DNA of 64,000 nt from Caulobacter sp. (GTDB taxonomy: Bacteria; Pseudomonadota; Alphaproteobacteria; Caulobacterales; Caulobacteraceae). Of the stretch, positions 46,247-55,114 are shown in pieces. Location of the stretch: contig JAGHZU010000010.1 of assembly GCA_017745235.1 (NCBI GenBank), forward strand, positions 62,001 through 126,000. The letters run 5' to 3'. How positions within the stretch are numbered: position 1 is the stretch's first letter; every line of letters begins with the position of its first letter. The translations under genes were made by a program, and so were the position numbers. The notes beneath the pieces were generated by a model. That model saw nothing but the letters and a program-made list of their open reading frames with translations. It had not been told where the DNA came from and made no database searches.

Positions 46247-46522
46247 ATGCAAGCCGAAACCAAGGCCTCGGCCACCAAACGCCTCAATCGCATCGAAGGC
46301 CAGGTGCGCGGCCTGTCGAAGATGATCGCCGAGGACCGCTACTGCATCGACGTCATCACCCAGATCTCGGCCGTGCAGGCGGCGTTGCGGAAGGTCGAGG
46401 AGGAGGTCCTGCGCGACCACGTCGCCCACTGCGTGGAGCACGCCATCCACAGCGGCGATCCAGACGCCCAGCGCGAGAAGATCGCCGAGTTGATCGCCGT
46501 CCTGGGCCGCAGCAACCGCTGA
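46247..46522 (+). CDS. csoR: CsoR/FrmR-family metal-sensing repressor
   Basis: The 91-residue all-helical protein has the family pattern NRIEGQVRGLSKMIAEDRYCIDVITQISAVQAAL and DHVAHCVEHAI. The Cys in DRYCID and the His and Cys in DHVAHC fit the copper sites (Cys-x-His-Cys) of CsoR; with the CPC ATPase divergent, copper is the likely ligand. The ATG lies at 46247. It would repress both its own gene and copA until copper binds. Confidence 0.92.
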   Translation: MQAETKASATKRLNRIEGQVRGLSKMIAEDRYCIDVITQISAVQAALRKVEEEVLRDHVAHCVEHAIHSGDPDAQREKIAELIAVLGRSNR

Positions 46523-46594
46523 GCCGCTTGACGCCCCTCCTCCCGCGCCGCACAAACGCCGCCAACCAAACACGCGTTTGAGGGAGATAAGAGC

Positions 46595-47503
46595 ATGGCG
46601 AACGACATCCGCTTCGACGGCCAGGTGGCCATCGTCACGGGAGCCGGCGGCGGCCTGGGCCGCCAGCATGCGCTGGAACTGGCGCGACGCGGCGCCAAGG
46701 TGGTGGTCAACGACCTGGGCGGCAGCGTCGACGGCTCGGGCGGTTCATCGGAAGCCGCCAAGAAGGTCGTGGCCGAGATCGAGGCCCTCGGCGGCGAGGC
46801 CATCGCTCACGGCGCTTCTGTCAGCGACGACGCAGGCGTGGCGGACCTGGTCAAGACGACCATGGACAAGTGGGGCCGCATCGACATCCTGATCGCCAAC
46901 GCCGGCATCCTGCGCGACAAGACCCTGTCGAAGATGGAATGGGCCGATTTCGAAGCCGTGATGCAGGTGCACGTGTTCGGAACCTTCAAGCCGATCAAGG
47001 CGGTCTGGGACATCATGAAGGCCCAGAACTACGGCCGCATCGTCGTGACGACCTCGTCCTCGGGCATGTACGGCAACTTCGGCCAGTCGAACTACGGCGC
47101 GGCCAAGATGGCGGTGCTGGGCCTGATGAACACCCTCAAGCTCGAAGGCGCCAAGAACAACGTCAAGATCAACGCCATCAGCCCGGTCGCCGCCACCCGC
47201 ATGACCGAAGGCCTGATGCCACCGGAAGTGCTGGAAAAGCTAAAGCCGGAATACGTGACCCCAGGCGTGGTCTATCTGGTGTCTGAGGAGGCTCCGACGG
47301 GTGCGATCCTCACCGCCGGCGCCGGCGCCTTCGCCCTGTCGCGCATCTTCGAGACCGAAGGCGTCTATCTGGGCGAAGGCGGCCTGTCGGCCGAGGAAGT
47401 CCGCGACAACTGGGACGAGATCACCGCCGAAGAGGGCCAGAAGGCCTACTTCAACGGCGGCGAACAGGGCGCGAAATTCTTCCGCAAGCTGGCGGGCGGC
47501 TAA
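46595..47503 (+). CDS. SDR-family oxidoreductase, multifunctional-enzyme-type 3-hydroxyacyl-CoA dehydrogenase-like
   Basis: The 302-residue enzyme has TGAGGGLGRQHALELARRGAKVVVNDLGGSVDG (cofactor loop with Asp), NAGILRDKTLSKM, and the catalytic set S-S-S-G-M-YGNFGQSNYGAAKMA (Ser, Tyr, Lys). The match is to the dehydrogenase domain of peroxisomal MFE-2 / 17-beta-HSD4, with a C-terminal extension. NAD is the likely cofactor. It starts after a GGGAGATAAGAG ribosome site. Confidence 0.93.
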   Translation: MANDIRFDGQVAIVTGAGGGLGRQHALELARRGAKVVVNDLGGSVDGSGGSSEAAKKVVAEIEALGGEAIAHGASVSDDAGVADLVKTTMDKWGRIDILIANAGILRDKTLSKMEWADFEAVMQVHVFGTFKPIKAVWDIMKAQNYGRIVVTTSSSGMYGNFGQSNYGAAKMAVLGLMNTLKLEGAKNNVKINAISPVAATRMTEGLMPPEVLEKLKPEYVTPGVVYLVSEEAPTGAILTAGAGAFALSRIFETEGVYLGEGGLSAEEVRDNWDEITAEEGQKAYFNGGEQGAKFFRKLAGG

Positions 47504-47784
47504 GACTTCGCTCCAATAAGCCTTGAAGCGGGGCGCGAACTAGACGAAGGGAACATTCCCCAACGGAAACTAGTTTGCGCCCTTTTCATGCAAACTGCGG
47601 CGTTTCTGACATACCGGCGAAATGAACACATGGGTGGCGATCCAGTGTTCTTTGACATTCACGACAAAATTCATCGTTTCACGAATAAATAGCAACGGTT
47701 TTTGACGGGATGCGTTAGAGCGGTCGCCAAACCGGCGCCATTCAACGGCGCTGGAACCATCCTCCCCAGAAGGTTCGTCGCCAC

Positions 47785-49095
47785 ATGTCTCTCTCGCGTA
47801 AATGCCTCGCCGCCGGCGTGGCCCTCGCCGCCCTGGTCGCCGCCACTCAAGCTTCGGCCGCCGCTTTCTACCTGCAGGAACAGTCGGTGCGCGGCGCCGG
47901 TCGCGCCTATTCGGGTGAAGTCGCCGACCGCGGCGCCGCCAGCCTGTGGTGGAACCCCGCCTCGATCGCCGGTCTCGACAAGAACGAGATCTATGGCGGC
48001 CTGCACCTGATCCAGGTCGACTCGCAGGTCGACGACGCTGGCTCCACCCTGACCCGCCCGGTCATCCCCGGCGGCCTGACCACTCCGGTCGGCGGCGAAC
48101 CTCGCGCCGGCGGTCCGATCAATAACGGCATCGCCCCCAACCTGGCCGCCGCCTTCCGCATCAACGACAAGCTGGCCCTGGGCCTGTCCGTCGCTGCGCC
48201 CTACAACTTCACCACCGACTACAACAGCCGCAGCTGGACCCGCTACGACGCGCTGAAGTCGAACCTGAAGACGATCGACGTCAACGGCGTGGTCGCCTAC
48301 CGCGTCAACGACATGCTGGACCTCGGCGTGGGCGTTTCGGCGCAATACACCGACGCCGAGCTGACCTCGGCCCTGCCGAACCTGTCGCCCGCCCTGCCCG
48401 ACGGCTCGTCCAACCTGAAGGGCGACGGCAACTGGGACTACGGGTGGAACATCGGCGCCCAGTTCCACGCCACCCCGGCCCTGACGATCGGCGCTTCGTA
48501 TCGTTCGCAGATCAAGCACGAACTGGATGGCAAGGTCGTCGTCGCTGGTCTTCTGGGCCCGCTCGCCGGCTCCAACATCGCCACCAATGGCGTGGCCAAG
48601 ATCACCACCCCGTGGATCGCCAACCTGGGCGCGCGCTGGCAAATCAACGACAAGACCACGCTGAACGCGTCGGTCTCGCGCGTGGGCTGGGGTGAGTTCG
48701 ACAAGATCGTCGTCACCTATCCGGGCGGCGGCACCGTCAGCGAGCAGAACTACAAGGACACCACCACGGTGGCGGCCGGCGTCGACTACGACGTCAACCC
48801 GAAGCTGACCCTGCGCGCCGGCGTGCAGTACGACCCGACCCCTACTCCGGATGTCGGTCGCACCGCCCGCGTGCCGGATGGCGACCGTATGCTGTACGCC
48901 GTCGGCGGCACCTGGAAGGCCACCGACGCGATCTCCTGGGACGCGGCCGTGTCGTACATCAGCTTCGACGACACCAAGATCAACCGCACCGAGACGATCT
49001 ATCCCGGCACCGCCGCCGCGACGACCCTGAACCTGAAGGGCGACGTCAGCGGTTCGGCCGTGGTGATCTCGACCGGCCTGCGCTGGAGCTTCTAA
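47785..49095 (+). CDS. OmpP1/FadL-family outer-membrane transporter
   Basis: The 436-residue protein has a signal peptide (to ASA, about residue 25), then AAFYLQEQSVRGAGRAYSGEVADRGAASLWWNPASI, the FadL plug-domain signature, and a barrel ending in RWSF. It imports long-chain fatty acids or other hydrophobic compounds through the outer membrane. The AT-rich 281-base spacer upstream likely holds its promoter. A strong terminator follows. Confidence 0.93.
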   Translation: MSLSRKCLAAGVALAALVAATQASAAAFYLQEQSVRGAGRAYSGEVADRGAASLWWNPASIAGLDKNEIYGGLHLIQVDSQVDDAGSTLTRPVIPGGLTTPVGGEPRAGGPINNGIAPNLAAAFRINDKLALGLSVAAPYNFTTDYNSRSWTRYDALKSNLKTIDVNGVVAYRVNDMLDLGVGVSAQYTDAELTSALPNLSPALPDGSSNLKGDGNWDYGWNIGAQFHATPALTIGASYRSQIKHELDGKVVVAGLLGPLAGSNIATNGVAKITTPWIANLGARWQINDKTTLNASVSRVGWGEFDKIVVTYPGGGTVSEQNYKDTTTVAAGVDYDVNPKLTLRAGVQYDPTPTPDVGRTARVPDGDRMLYAVGGTWKATDAISWDAAVSYISFDDTKINRTETIYPGTAAATTLNLKGDVSGSAVVISTGLRWSF

Positions 49096-49118
49096 GCCTC
49101 CCAGCCTGAAAACGAACG

Positions 49119-49150
49119 CGGCCGCCCCGGGAGACCTGGGCGGCCGTTTT
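49119..49150 (+). terminator. Rho-independent terminator after the FadL-type gene
   Basis: CGGCCGCCC (49119-49127), a ten-base loop and GGGCGGCCG (49138-49146) make a GC-rich stem followed by TTTTCGTT. On the minus strand AACGAACG..., so it may serve both the FadL gene and the convergent gene at 49158. Confidence 0.85.
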
Positions 49151-49157
49151 CGTTGCG

Positions 49158-50465
49158 TCAGCTTTCCAGCACGCCCTTCAGCCAGGCCAGATCGCGTGCG
49201 TTGCGCTGGGCCGGGTTTTCGAACCCCACTCCCTCGCAATAGCCCACGCCAGACATCCTGACCGGCGTCTTGTTGGCCAGGCCGATCGCCGTCACCGTCA
49301 CGGCGGCTTCCGAATACTCCGTCAGCCCGCCCATCCACATCGCCTGGTCGGCCAGCACCGTCTTGGGCGTAACCACCAACAGCACCGGCCCGTCCAGGCT
49401 GCCCGCCTCGATCGTCCAGGCCGAGGGATAGCCCACGCCCGTCGCCGCGCTGGGCGTATAGGCCCAGACTTCCAGCACGGCCGGGATCAGGCTGTAGACG
49501 CCGTTGTCGACATAGACGCCGAAGCCTGGGTTGAAGAGCGGCAGCTTGCCGTCGGGCACGGCCTGGTGCGGCGCGGCCAGGGTCAGCGAACGGTTGCCCT
49601 CGAACTGGAATTCGAACCAGCACCAGCCTGTCCAGGCCGGCGGCGTGGCCGTGGCGGGCGCGGTGGTCCCGCCCCACTGGTGGTCCATCCAGGTGAGGCC
49701 CGATTCCACGGCGTAGGCCTGGCCGGCGATGGTGACCGTGCCCGTCGTCTGCTGCTGGGGCCAGCTGTAATAGTACCAGGACACCCCCGCCCCCGGCGCG
49801 CCGATATAGCCCTTGTCGCCCTGCAGGAAGAACGGGTTCGAAGCCTGGGCCTCGATGTCGATCGCGATGGCCGGGCGCGTGTCGTCGCCGCCGTCTCTGA
49901 TCGTGAAGGCGATGGGGAATACGTCTGACGTGCCCGTCAGGCTGACCTGGTCGCCCATCACCATCCGAAACGGATCGTTGGCCACCTCGATCGCGTCCTC
50001 CAGCGACGAGAAGGTGCGGACCGGCAGGTTGTAGTGGGCGGGATCCCGCCCCGGCAGCTCCACCGTCACCGCTAGACTGGTGCTGTAGATCTGCCGCTCC
50101 AGCGGCGTCAGGTCGGGCGATAGCGCGGCCGTCGAGATGGCCTTGCGGAAAATGTTGCAGATCGCGCTCACCCGTCCCCCGCCCGCCAGGTTCAGGCTGA
50201 GGGTGAGATAGCGCCACTCGATCGGCATGTCCCAGTGCTCGCCGTGGTCGGCGGGGAACGAAAACGTCGGATTGGCGGTCGGGACGTTGAGCCCGACGCC
50301 GCACCAGGCGTTCAGCAGCTGGATTCCCACCTCGACCGTCTTGGGCGACGGCGAGGCGGCGGCGGCGGCCTTGATCGTGGCCAGAATGTCGGCGTCGTAG
50401 AAGTTGGTGACGGTGTCGAGCCAGGCCGAAAAGACCCGTCCCAGCTTGCTGTTCTCGGTCGTCAT
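49158..50465 (-). CDS. AttH/CrtC-like lipocalin-superfamily protein
   Basis: The 435-residue protein has the AttH/carotenoid 1,2-hydratase features: W-x-F/Y-x-DHQWG at GLTWMDHQWGG, WCWFEFQFEGN, and an early HWDMPIEWRYLTLSLNL. Two lipocalin-like barrels are expected. No signal peptide is seen. Relatives include hydroxyneurosporene hydratase (CrtC) and hydrolases of secondary metabolism; there is no carotenoid gene nearby, so a specific role is open. Confidence 0.82.
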   Translation of the reverse strand: MTTENSKLGRVFSAWLDTVTNFYDADILATIKAAAAASPSPKTVEVGIQLLNAWCGVGLNVPTANPTFSFPADHGEHWDMPIEWRYLTLSLNLAGGGRVSAICNIFRKAISTAALSPDLTPLERQIYSTSLAVTVELPGRDPAHYNLPVRTFSSLEDAIEVANDPFRMVMGDQVSLTGTSDVFPIAFTIRDGGDDTRPAIAIDIEAQASNPFFLQGDKGYIGAPGAGVSWYYYSWPQQQTTGTVTIAGQAYAVESGLTWMDHQWGGTTAPATATPPAWTGWCWFEFQFEGNRSLTLAAPHQAVPDGKLPLFNPGFGVYVDNGVYSLIPAVLEVWAYTPSAATGVGYPSAWTIEAGSLDGPVLLVVTPKTVLADQAMWMGGLTEYSEAAVTVTAIGLANKTPVRMSGVGYCEGVGFENPAQRNARDLAWLKGVLES

Positions 50466-50546
50466 GACGTTCCCCCGTTTGACGGAGCGAGCCTGACATC
50501 AAATCAACTTTAAGTCGATTTTATTCGCTGCGCGCGGCAAGGGCGA

Positions 50547-51662
50547 TCACCCTTGCGAAACCACGCTCCACAGCATACGGGCGGCCTCGCCGAACGCCTT
50601 GGCCGAAGCCGTCTCTGGGGCGCGCAGGACCACGGGGGTTCCCTCGTCGCCGGCCTCGCGCACGGCGATCTCGATGGGGACCTGGGCCAGCACCGGCACG
50701 CCCAGCGTCCTGGCCTCAGCCACGCCGCCTCCGGCGCCGAAGATCGGGATCGGGGCGCCGGTCGCCGGGTCGGCGAAGAAGGCCATGTTCTCGATCAGGC
50801 CCAGGATCGGCGTGGCGGTCTTGCCGAACATGGCGGCCGCGCGCCGTGCGTCGATCAGGGCGATCTCCTGGGGCGTGCTGACCAGCACCACCCCGTCGAT
50901 CCGCAGCTTTTGCACCAGGGTCAGCTGGATGTCGCCCGTACCCGGGGGCAGGTCCACCACCAGCATGTCCAGCGGCTGCGTCTCCGAACCCCAGGCCACG
51001 TCGTGCATCATCTGGCGCACGGCTGACGACGCCATCGGGCCGCGCCAGATCATCGCCTTGCCCTCGTCGACCAGGAAGCCGATCGACATCAGCTTGATCC
51101 CATGCGCCTCCAGGGGCTGCAGCTTGTCATCCTCGAAGCTGGGCTCGCCGTCCACGCCCATCATGCGAGGCGCGGAAGGGCCGTAGATGTCGGCGTCCAG
51201 CAGGCCGACCCTAAGACCCTGGGCGGCGAAGGCGCAGGCGAGGTTCGTGGCGACGGTGGACTTGCCCACCCCGCCCTTGCCCGAGGCCACAGCGATCACG
51301 TGGCGCACATGGGCGGGCCGGGAGGCTTCCGGCGGCGGGCCGATGCGGGCCTGCGGATCCTCGGTGATCTTGGCGCCCTTGCGCACGCGGGTCGCGCCCT
51401 CGGCGGCCTGGGCCGTCAGCACCACCTGGGCCACTTCGATCCCCGATAGGGCCGCCAGCGCCTTCTCGGCCGCCTCGCGCACGGGCGCATAGCCGGCGGC
51501 CATCGAGGCGGGCACCTCCAGCATGAAGCCTGCGCGGCCAGCGCGCACCACCAGGCCTTGGACCAGGCCGGCGGCGACCAGCCCCAGGCCGGACGCCGGG
51601 TCGACGATCAGGTCGAGGGCGGCGCGGGCGTCATCGAGGGTGGCGGGAGTCGGAGCGGTCAC
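50547..51662 (-). CDS. mrp: Mrp/ApbC-family iron-sulfur cluster carrier
   Basis: The 371-residue protein has an N-terminal MIP18 (DUF59) domain and the P-loop domain with SGKGGVGKSTVATNLA (deviant Walker A), LDADIYGPS, VDLPPGTGDIQL and a C-terminal region. The usual CxxC near the end is replaced by FADPATGAP in this copy (NMAFFADP rather than NMSxFxCPxC), so the cluster-binding cysteines look absent. The start is GTG at 51662. It would carry or deliver clusters; the missing cysteines are notable. Confidence 0.92.
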   Translation of the reverse strand: MTAPTPATLDDARAALDLIVDPASGLGLVAAGLVQGLVVRAGRAGFMLEVPASMAAGYAPVREAAEKALAALSGIEVAQVVLTAQAAEGATRVRKGAKITEDPQARIGPPPEASRPAHVRHVIAVASGKGGVGKSTVATNLACAFAAQGLRVGLLDADIYGPSAPRMMGVDGEPSFEDDKLQPLEAHGIKLMSIGFLVDEGKAMIWRGPMASSAVRQMMHDVAWGSETQPLDMLVVDLPPGTGDIQLTLVQKLRIDGVVLVSTPQEIALIDARRAAAMFGKTATPILGLIENMAFFADPATGAPIPIFGAGGGVAEARTLGVPVLAQVPIEIAVREAGDEGTPVVLRAPETASAKAFGEAARMLWSVVSQG

Positions 51663-51737
51663 GTCTTGGCCTTGGCATGGGCGACAGGGGGGCCTCATAT
51701 CCGCGCGCGAGGCCGGATTTACAAGCCCGCCCGCAGC

Positions 51738-52403
51738 TTAGGCCGCGGCCTTCAACAGGCCCAGCACCACATGCAGGCTCTCGGCCACGTGCACGCACTT
51801 GCCTTCGATCTCCTCGGTGGGATCGAGGATGTCGGGAACCATGATGGTCATCATTCCCGCGGCGTGGGCCGCACGGACGCCCGGGTGGGAGTCTTCCAAG
51901 GCCAGACACAGGCTGGGGTCGATGTTCAGCCGGCGAGCGGCTTCCAGATACGGATCGGGGTTAGGCTTGTGCCGCGCCACGTCGGCGTGGGCCACCACCG
52001 CGTGGAAGCGCCGAACCAGGTCGAAGCGCCCGAGATAGCGGTCCACGGCCTGACGGCTGTTAGACGTGGCGATCGCGCGGGGCACGCCCAGGGCGTCCAG
52101 ATAGTCGAGGATTTCCATGACCCCCGTCTTCAGCCGCACCTCGGCCTCGAGCAGAGCCTCCACATCGCGCCAGGTGCGCGCGAAGTAGTCCTCGACCGGG
52201 AAGGACTGACCGTACAGGTCGCGCAGCATCACCGCGCATTCGGGATTGGTCTTGCCCACCATCGAGGCGTAGGTCGCGGCGGTGAAGTCGATGCCGAAGG
52301 CCTGGCCTGCCTCGATCATTGCGGCCTGGTAGACGGTCTCGGTGTCCAGCAGCAGCCCGTCCATGTCGAAGACGACAGCCTGGACTCCGCGAGGGAAAGT
52401 CAC
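51738..52403 (-). CDS. HAD-superfamily phosphatase (beta-phosphoglucomutase-like)
   Basis: The 221-residue enzyme has VVFDMDGLLLDTE (nucleophile Asp), ATSNSRQAVDRYL (Thr/Ser), and LEDSHPGVRAAHAAGM (motif 4). The layout fits sugar-phosphate phosphatases of the YniC/GS1 type. It overlaps the serB start-direction by a few bases (52400-52403), so it is in the same operon and serB is upstream. The substrate is not known. Confidence 0.9.
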   Translation of the reverse strand: MTFPRGVQAVVFDMDGLLLDTETVYQAAMIEAGQAFGIDFTAATYASMVGKTNPECAVMLRDLYGQSFPVEDYFARTWRDVEALLEAEVRLKTGVMEILDYLDALGVPRAIATSNSRQAVDRYLGRFDLVRRFHAVVAHADVARHKPNPDPYLEAARRLNIDPSLCLALEDSHPGVRAAHAAGMMTIMVPDILDPTEEIEGKCVHVAESLHVVLGLLKAAA

Positions 52404-53269
52404 GTCACGAACTCCGACGACTTGTACCCCTGGAAGTACAGCAAGGCGGTGAGATCGGCATGGTCGACCTTGGCGTGGGCCTGGGCGGCCACGATGGGCT
52501 TGGCGCGATAGGCCACGCCCAGGCCGGCGACCTCGATCATCGCCAGGTCGTTGGCGCCGTCGCCGACGGCCAAGGCGTCCAGGGGGGTAAGGCCCATGGC
52601 CGCCGTCTCCTCGTTCAGGGCGGCCAGCTTGGCCTCCTTGCCCAGGATGGGATCGCCCACTTGGCCGGTCAGCGCGCCGTCGGCCTCGATCAGGGTGTTG
52701 GCCCGATTGAGATGGAAGCCGGCCGCCTGCGCCACGCGGCTGGTGAAGAAGGTGAAGCCCCCAGATACGAGGGCGCAGCGCGCGCCATGCCCGGCCATGG
52801 TCCGCACCAGCGTGCGCGCGCCAGGGTTCAGTTGGACCCGGTCGTCATAGCAGGCCTGAAGCGCGTCGACCGACAGGCCCTTCAGCATGCCCACCCGTTC
52901 GCGCAGCGCGCCCTCGAACGCCAACTCGCCCCGCATCGCGCGTTCCGTGATCTCGGAAACCTGAGCCTTCACGCCGGCGAAGTCGGCCAGTTCGTCCAGG
53001 CACTCCACGTTGATGATCGTGGAGTCCATGTCGGCGATCAGCAGCCGCTTGCGGCGGTTCTCGACGTCCTGGACCGCGAAGTCGACCGGAGTGGCTCCCA
53101 CGGCGTCCTTCACGGTGCGATGCGCCGTGGGACGGTCGAGATCGGCCAAGAGGTCCAGCGCGCCCTCTCCCAACGCGACCTCGGACGAAGTCGAAAGCGC
53201 CGCGCGCACGGCGGCGGCCGCCTGCGCCAGAGCGGCGGGGTCGGGCGAAACGAGGGTGATCGCGAGCAT
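52400..53269 (-). CDS. serB: Phosphoserine phosphatase
   Basis: The 289-residue enzyme removes phosphate from phosphoserine in serine biosynthesis. DMDSTIINVEC has the nucleophile Asp of motif I, VSGGFTFFTSRVA has motif II Ser, and AVGDGANDLAMI is motif III. The N-terminal 75 residues are the ACT-like regulatory part. The ATG at 53269 is chosen from the conserved start LAITLV. Its stop overlaps the HAD gene start by four bases. Confidence 0.95.
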   Translation of the reverse strand: MLAITLVSPDPAALAQAAAAVRAALSTSSEVALGEGALDLLADLDRPTAHRTVKDAVGATPVDFAVQDVENRRKRLLIADMDSTIINVECLDELADFAGVKAQVSEITERAMRGELAFEGALRERVGMLKGLSVDALQACYDDRVQLNPGARTLVRTMAGHGARCALVSGGFTFFTSRVAQAAGFHLNRANTLIEADGALTGQVGDPILGKEAKLAALNEETAAMGLTPLDALAVGDGANDLAMIEVAGLGVAYRAKPIVAAQAHAKVDHADLTALLYFQGYKSSEFVT

Positions 53270-53326
53270 GATGGGGCGGCTATTGGAGGAAGCCGCCCGC
53301 GTCAACCTTGCAATGGCGAAACCGCC

Positions 53327-53776
53327 CTATTCCGTCATTACCGACAAGCAGCCGGTGAACATGGCCATGCCGCGTTGCTCGTTGTCGTCCTCGCCGTCCT
53401 TGGCGACCTTGTCGCCCGTCTTGGCTGGAACCGCCTCGATGATCAGGCTGGCCAAACTGGCCACGCCCCGTCGATAGGTGTCCGCCGGTCGTTCCCCGCG
53501 CGCAGCGGCCTCGGCCAGAGCCTGGTTGAGAATCGTGTCGCTGGTGGCGCCCAGCATCTTCAGCAACGGCCCGATCGCAGCGCCGCCGTCGTTGCCTTCC
53601 GACAGTCTGGCGATCAGAGAGGGATTGCGGCGCACAACCTCGTCGGCCCCGGCGAACAGCACTGCGCAGCCTAGCTTCTGGTCGGCCTTCAGCGCCGCCG
53701 ACAGCCCCGGCGTCGCCGACGGCTTGGGCGCCGGGGTTGTGGTGTTCAGAGCGACGGCGAAGACCAGCGGAAGCAT
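53327..53776 (-). CDS. Hypothetical exported protein
   Basis: The 149-residue protein starts [17 protein letters not shown], a short hydrophobic lead of signal type, and has a helical mature part ([25 protein letters not shown]) with two cysteines and an acidic middle ([11 protein letters not shown]). I do not recognise it. It is divergent from miaA with three bases between the start codons; the ATG at 53776 and that of miaA at 53780 face each other. Confidence 0.72.
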   Translation of the reverse strand: MLPLVFAVALNTTTPAPKPSATPGLSAALKADQKLGCAVLFAGADEVVRRNPSLIARLSEGNDGGAAIGPLLKMLGATSDTILNQALAEAAARGERPADTYRRGVASLASLIIEAVPAKTGDKVAKDGEDDNEQRGMAMFTGCLSVMTE

Positions 53777-53779
53777 GTT

Positions 53780-54718
53780 ATGGAGCAGACCTCAGCAACC
53801 GACGCCCCCGACAGGCGAGACCGAGGCCTCGACTCAGGATTGTCCCGAAACGATCACATCGCCCTTATCGGTGGGCCAACCGCCAGCGGCAAGTCGGCCC
53901 TGGCCCTCAAGCTCGCCCGCGAGACCGGCGGCGAGATCGTCAACGCCGATTCCATGCAGATCTATGCGGGCCTGCGGGTGCTGACGGCCAGCCCCTCCCC
54001 CGAGGAGACGGAGCAGGCGCCCCACCATCTGTTCGGCGTGGCCGACGCGGCCGACGGCTGGTCTGTCGGTCGCTGGCTGACGGCGGCGACCCAGGCCCTG
54101 GCCGAGATCTCCGCGCGCGGTCGCCACGCCATCGTGGTGGGCGGCACGGGCCTGTACTTCCGCGCCCTGACCCATGGCCTTGCCGACGTGCCGCCAGTGC
54201 CCGAGACCCAGCGCGAGATTTCCAGCTTGCTCTACGCCGCCCAAGGCGAGGAGGCGTTCCGCGCCCTGCTGGCCGAACTGGACCCGGCCGCGGAGGAACG
54301 CATCGAGGTTGGCGACCGCCAGCGCCTGGTGCGCGCCCACGCCGTGGCCGTGGCGACCGGCAAGCCGCTCACCGCCTGGCAGACCGACACCAGGCCGGCC
54401 CTGGCTCCGGGCAGTTGGAAGGGCATGGTGCTGGATCCGCCGCGCGACGAACTCTACGCCCGCTGCGACGCCCGCCTGGGCGCGATGGTCGAGCACGGCG
54501 CGCTCGACGAGGTGCGAGCCATGGAAGCTCGGAAGCTGGACCCATCCCTCCCCGCCCTCAAGGCCGTCGGCTACCGCGAACTGGCCGCCCACCTGCGCGG
54601 CGAGACCACGCTCGAAGACGCGCTGGACGCCGCCCGCCAGGAAACCCGCCGCTACGCCAAGCGCCAGATGACCTGGTTCCGCAACCAGACGCCGGACTGG
54701 GAACGCGTGGTTCCCTGA
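53780..54718 (+). CDS. miaA: tRNA dimethylallyltransferase
   Basis: The 312-residue enzyme transfers a dimethylallyl group to A37 of tRNAs reading UNN codons. P-loop [13 protein letters not shown] (near residue 32), [20 protein letters not shown] and the Arg-rich [11 protein letters not shown] are family marks. The prenyl donor comes from the dxs-ispA pathway. The extra 25 residues before the P-loop are normal in length for this genus by pattern only. Confidence 0.95.
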   Translation: MEQTSATDAPDRRDRGLDSGLSRNDHIALIGGPTASGKSALALKLARETGGEIVNADSMQIYAGLRVLTASPSPEETEQAPHHLFGVADAADGWSVGRWLTAATQALAEISARGRHAIVVGGTGLYFRALTHGLADVPPVPETQREISSLLYAAQGEEAFRALLAELDPAAEERIEVGDRQRLVRAHAVAVATGKPLTAWQTDTRPALAPGSWKGMVLDPPRDELYARCDARLGAMVEHGALDEVRAMEARKLDPSLPALKAVGYRELAAHLRGETTLEDALDAARQETRRYAKRQMTWFRNQTPDWERVVP

Positions 54719-54859
54719 TCTGGCGCAAGACTGTCCCTCAGGGTCGATCTTGCCGGGGATACGCCCGGTTCTCGGAGTGAGGCCTGCCAAACAGGTTCAA
54801 GAGAGCAATCCCTCACCTCGACGGAGCCCGTAGCGTCGAATTTCAGCCTCGCCGCAGGG

Positions 54860-54877
54860 CGTTGCGCCAGCGCAACG
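54860..54877. repeat. Inverted repeat before the ilvB promoter
   Basis: CGTTGCGC (54860-54867), CA, GCGCAACG (54870-54877) is a perfect dyad located between miaA and the ilvB promoter. It is followed by GGGTTGTTTCTT, so it may be the miaA terminator; it may also be an operator just upstream of the -35 box at 54904. Confidence 0.45.
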
Positions 54878-54903
54878 GGTTGTTTCTTGCGTCAACCCGC
54901 GCC

Positions 54904-54934
54904 TTGACGCCCTTCGGAGAGCATGGCATTCCCC
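54904..54934 (+). promoter_or_regulatory. Putative ilvB leader promoter
   Basis: TTGACGC at 54904-54910 matches the Caulobacter housekeeping -35 consensus TTGACGS as I recall it. A poor -10 (GCATTCCC region, about 54926-54933) follows at a suitable spacing. A start site near 54940 would place the leader-peptide GTG at 54959 about 20 bases into the RNA, consistent with attenuation. Confidence 0.45.
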
Positions 54935-54958
54935 GAACATCCATTTGGAGCAACACTC

Positions 54959-55006
54959 GTGCGCAACACCATGATCGTACTTATGGAGCGGCCGTTCACG
55001 GCGTGA
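54959..55006 (+). CDS. ilvBN leader peptide
   Basis: A 15-codon frame begins at GTG (54959) with GGAG eight bases before it and ends at TGA (55004-55006). The product is M-R-N-T-M-I-V-L-M-E-R-P-F-T-A, with Ile, Val and Leu in consecutive codons (54974-54982), the three end products of the pathway. It is too short for a normal gene call, but its place before an attenuator makes it a control peptide. A longer frame from ATG at 54923 is in register and is less likely. Confidence 0.8.
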   Translation: MRNTMIVLMERPFTA

Positions 55007-55064
55007 CCTCGAAGTCACGCTGATAGTTCGGTCGCGCGCACAAAGGTCCTTCGGGGCCTTTTTT
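55003..55064 (+). terminator. ilvBN attenuator (pause hairpin, antiterminator and terminator)
   Basis: The pause hairpin GTGAC-loop-GTCAC is at 55003-55018, overlapping the leader stop. The terminator stem AAAGGTCC (55042-55049), TTCG loop, GGGCCTTT (55054-55061) is followed by T's to 55064. CCTCGAAG (55007-55014) can pair instead with CTTCGGGG (55049-55056) to make an antiterminator that destroys the terminator. Stalling at the Ile-Val-Leu codons when charged tRNA is short would favour this second form. Confidence 0.8.
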
Positions 55065-55114
55065 CTTTTCCGCTTCACCCCAGTCCAGCTTCCCAGCCCC
55101 CTCGGGATATCGCC

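Noticed and set aside
52319-53674. Long plus-strand frame opposite serB
   Set aside because: It is an antisense shadow of serB and of the next gene, with no domain.
54923-54958. ATG at 54923 as start of the ilvB leader peptide
   Set aside because: The frame is the same, but there is no ribosome site and it would overlap the promoter -10 region; GTG at 54959 has GGAG.
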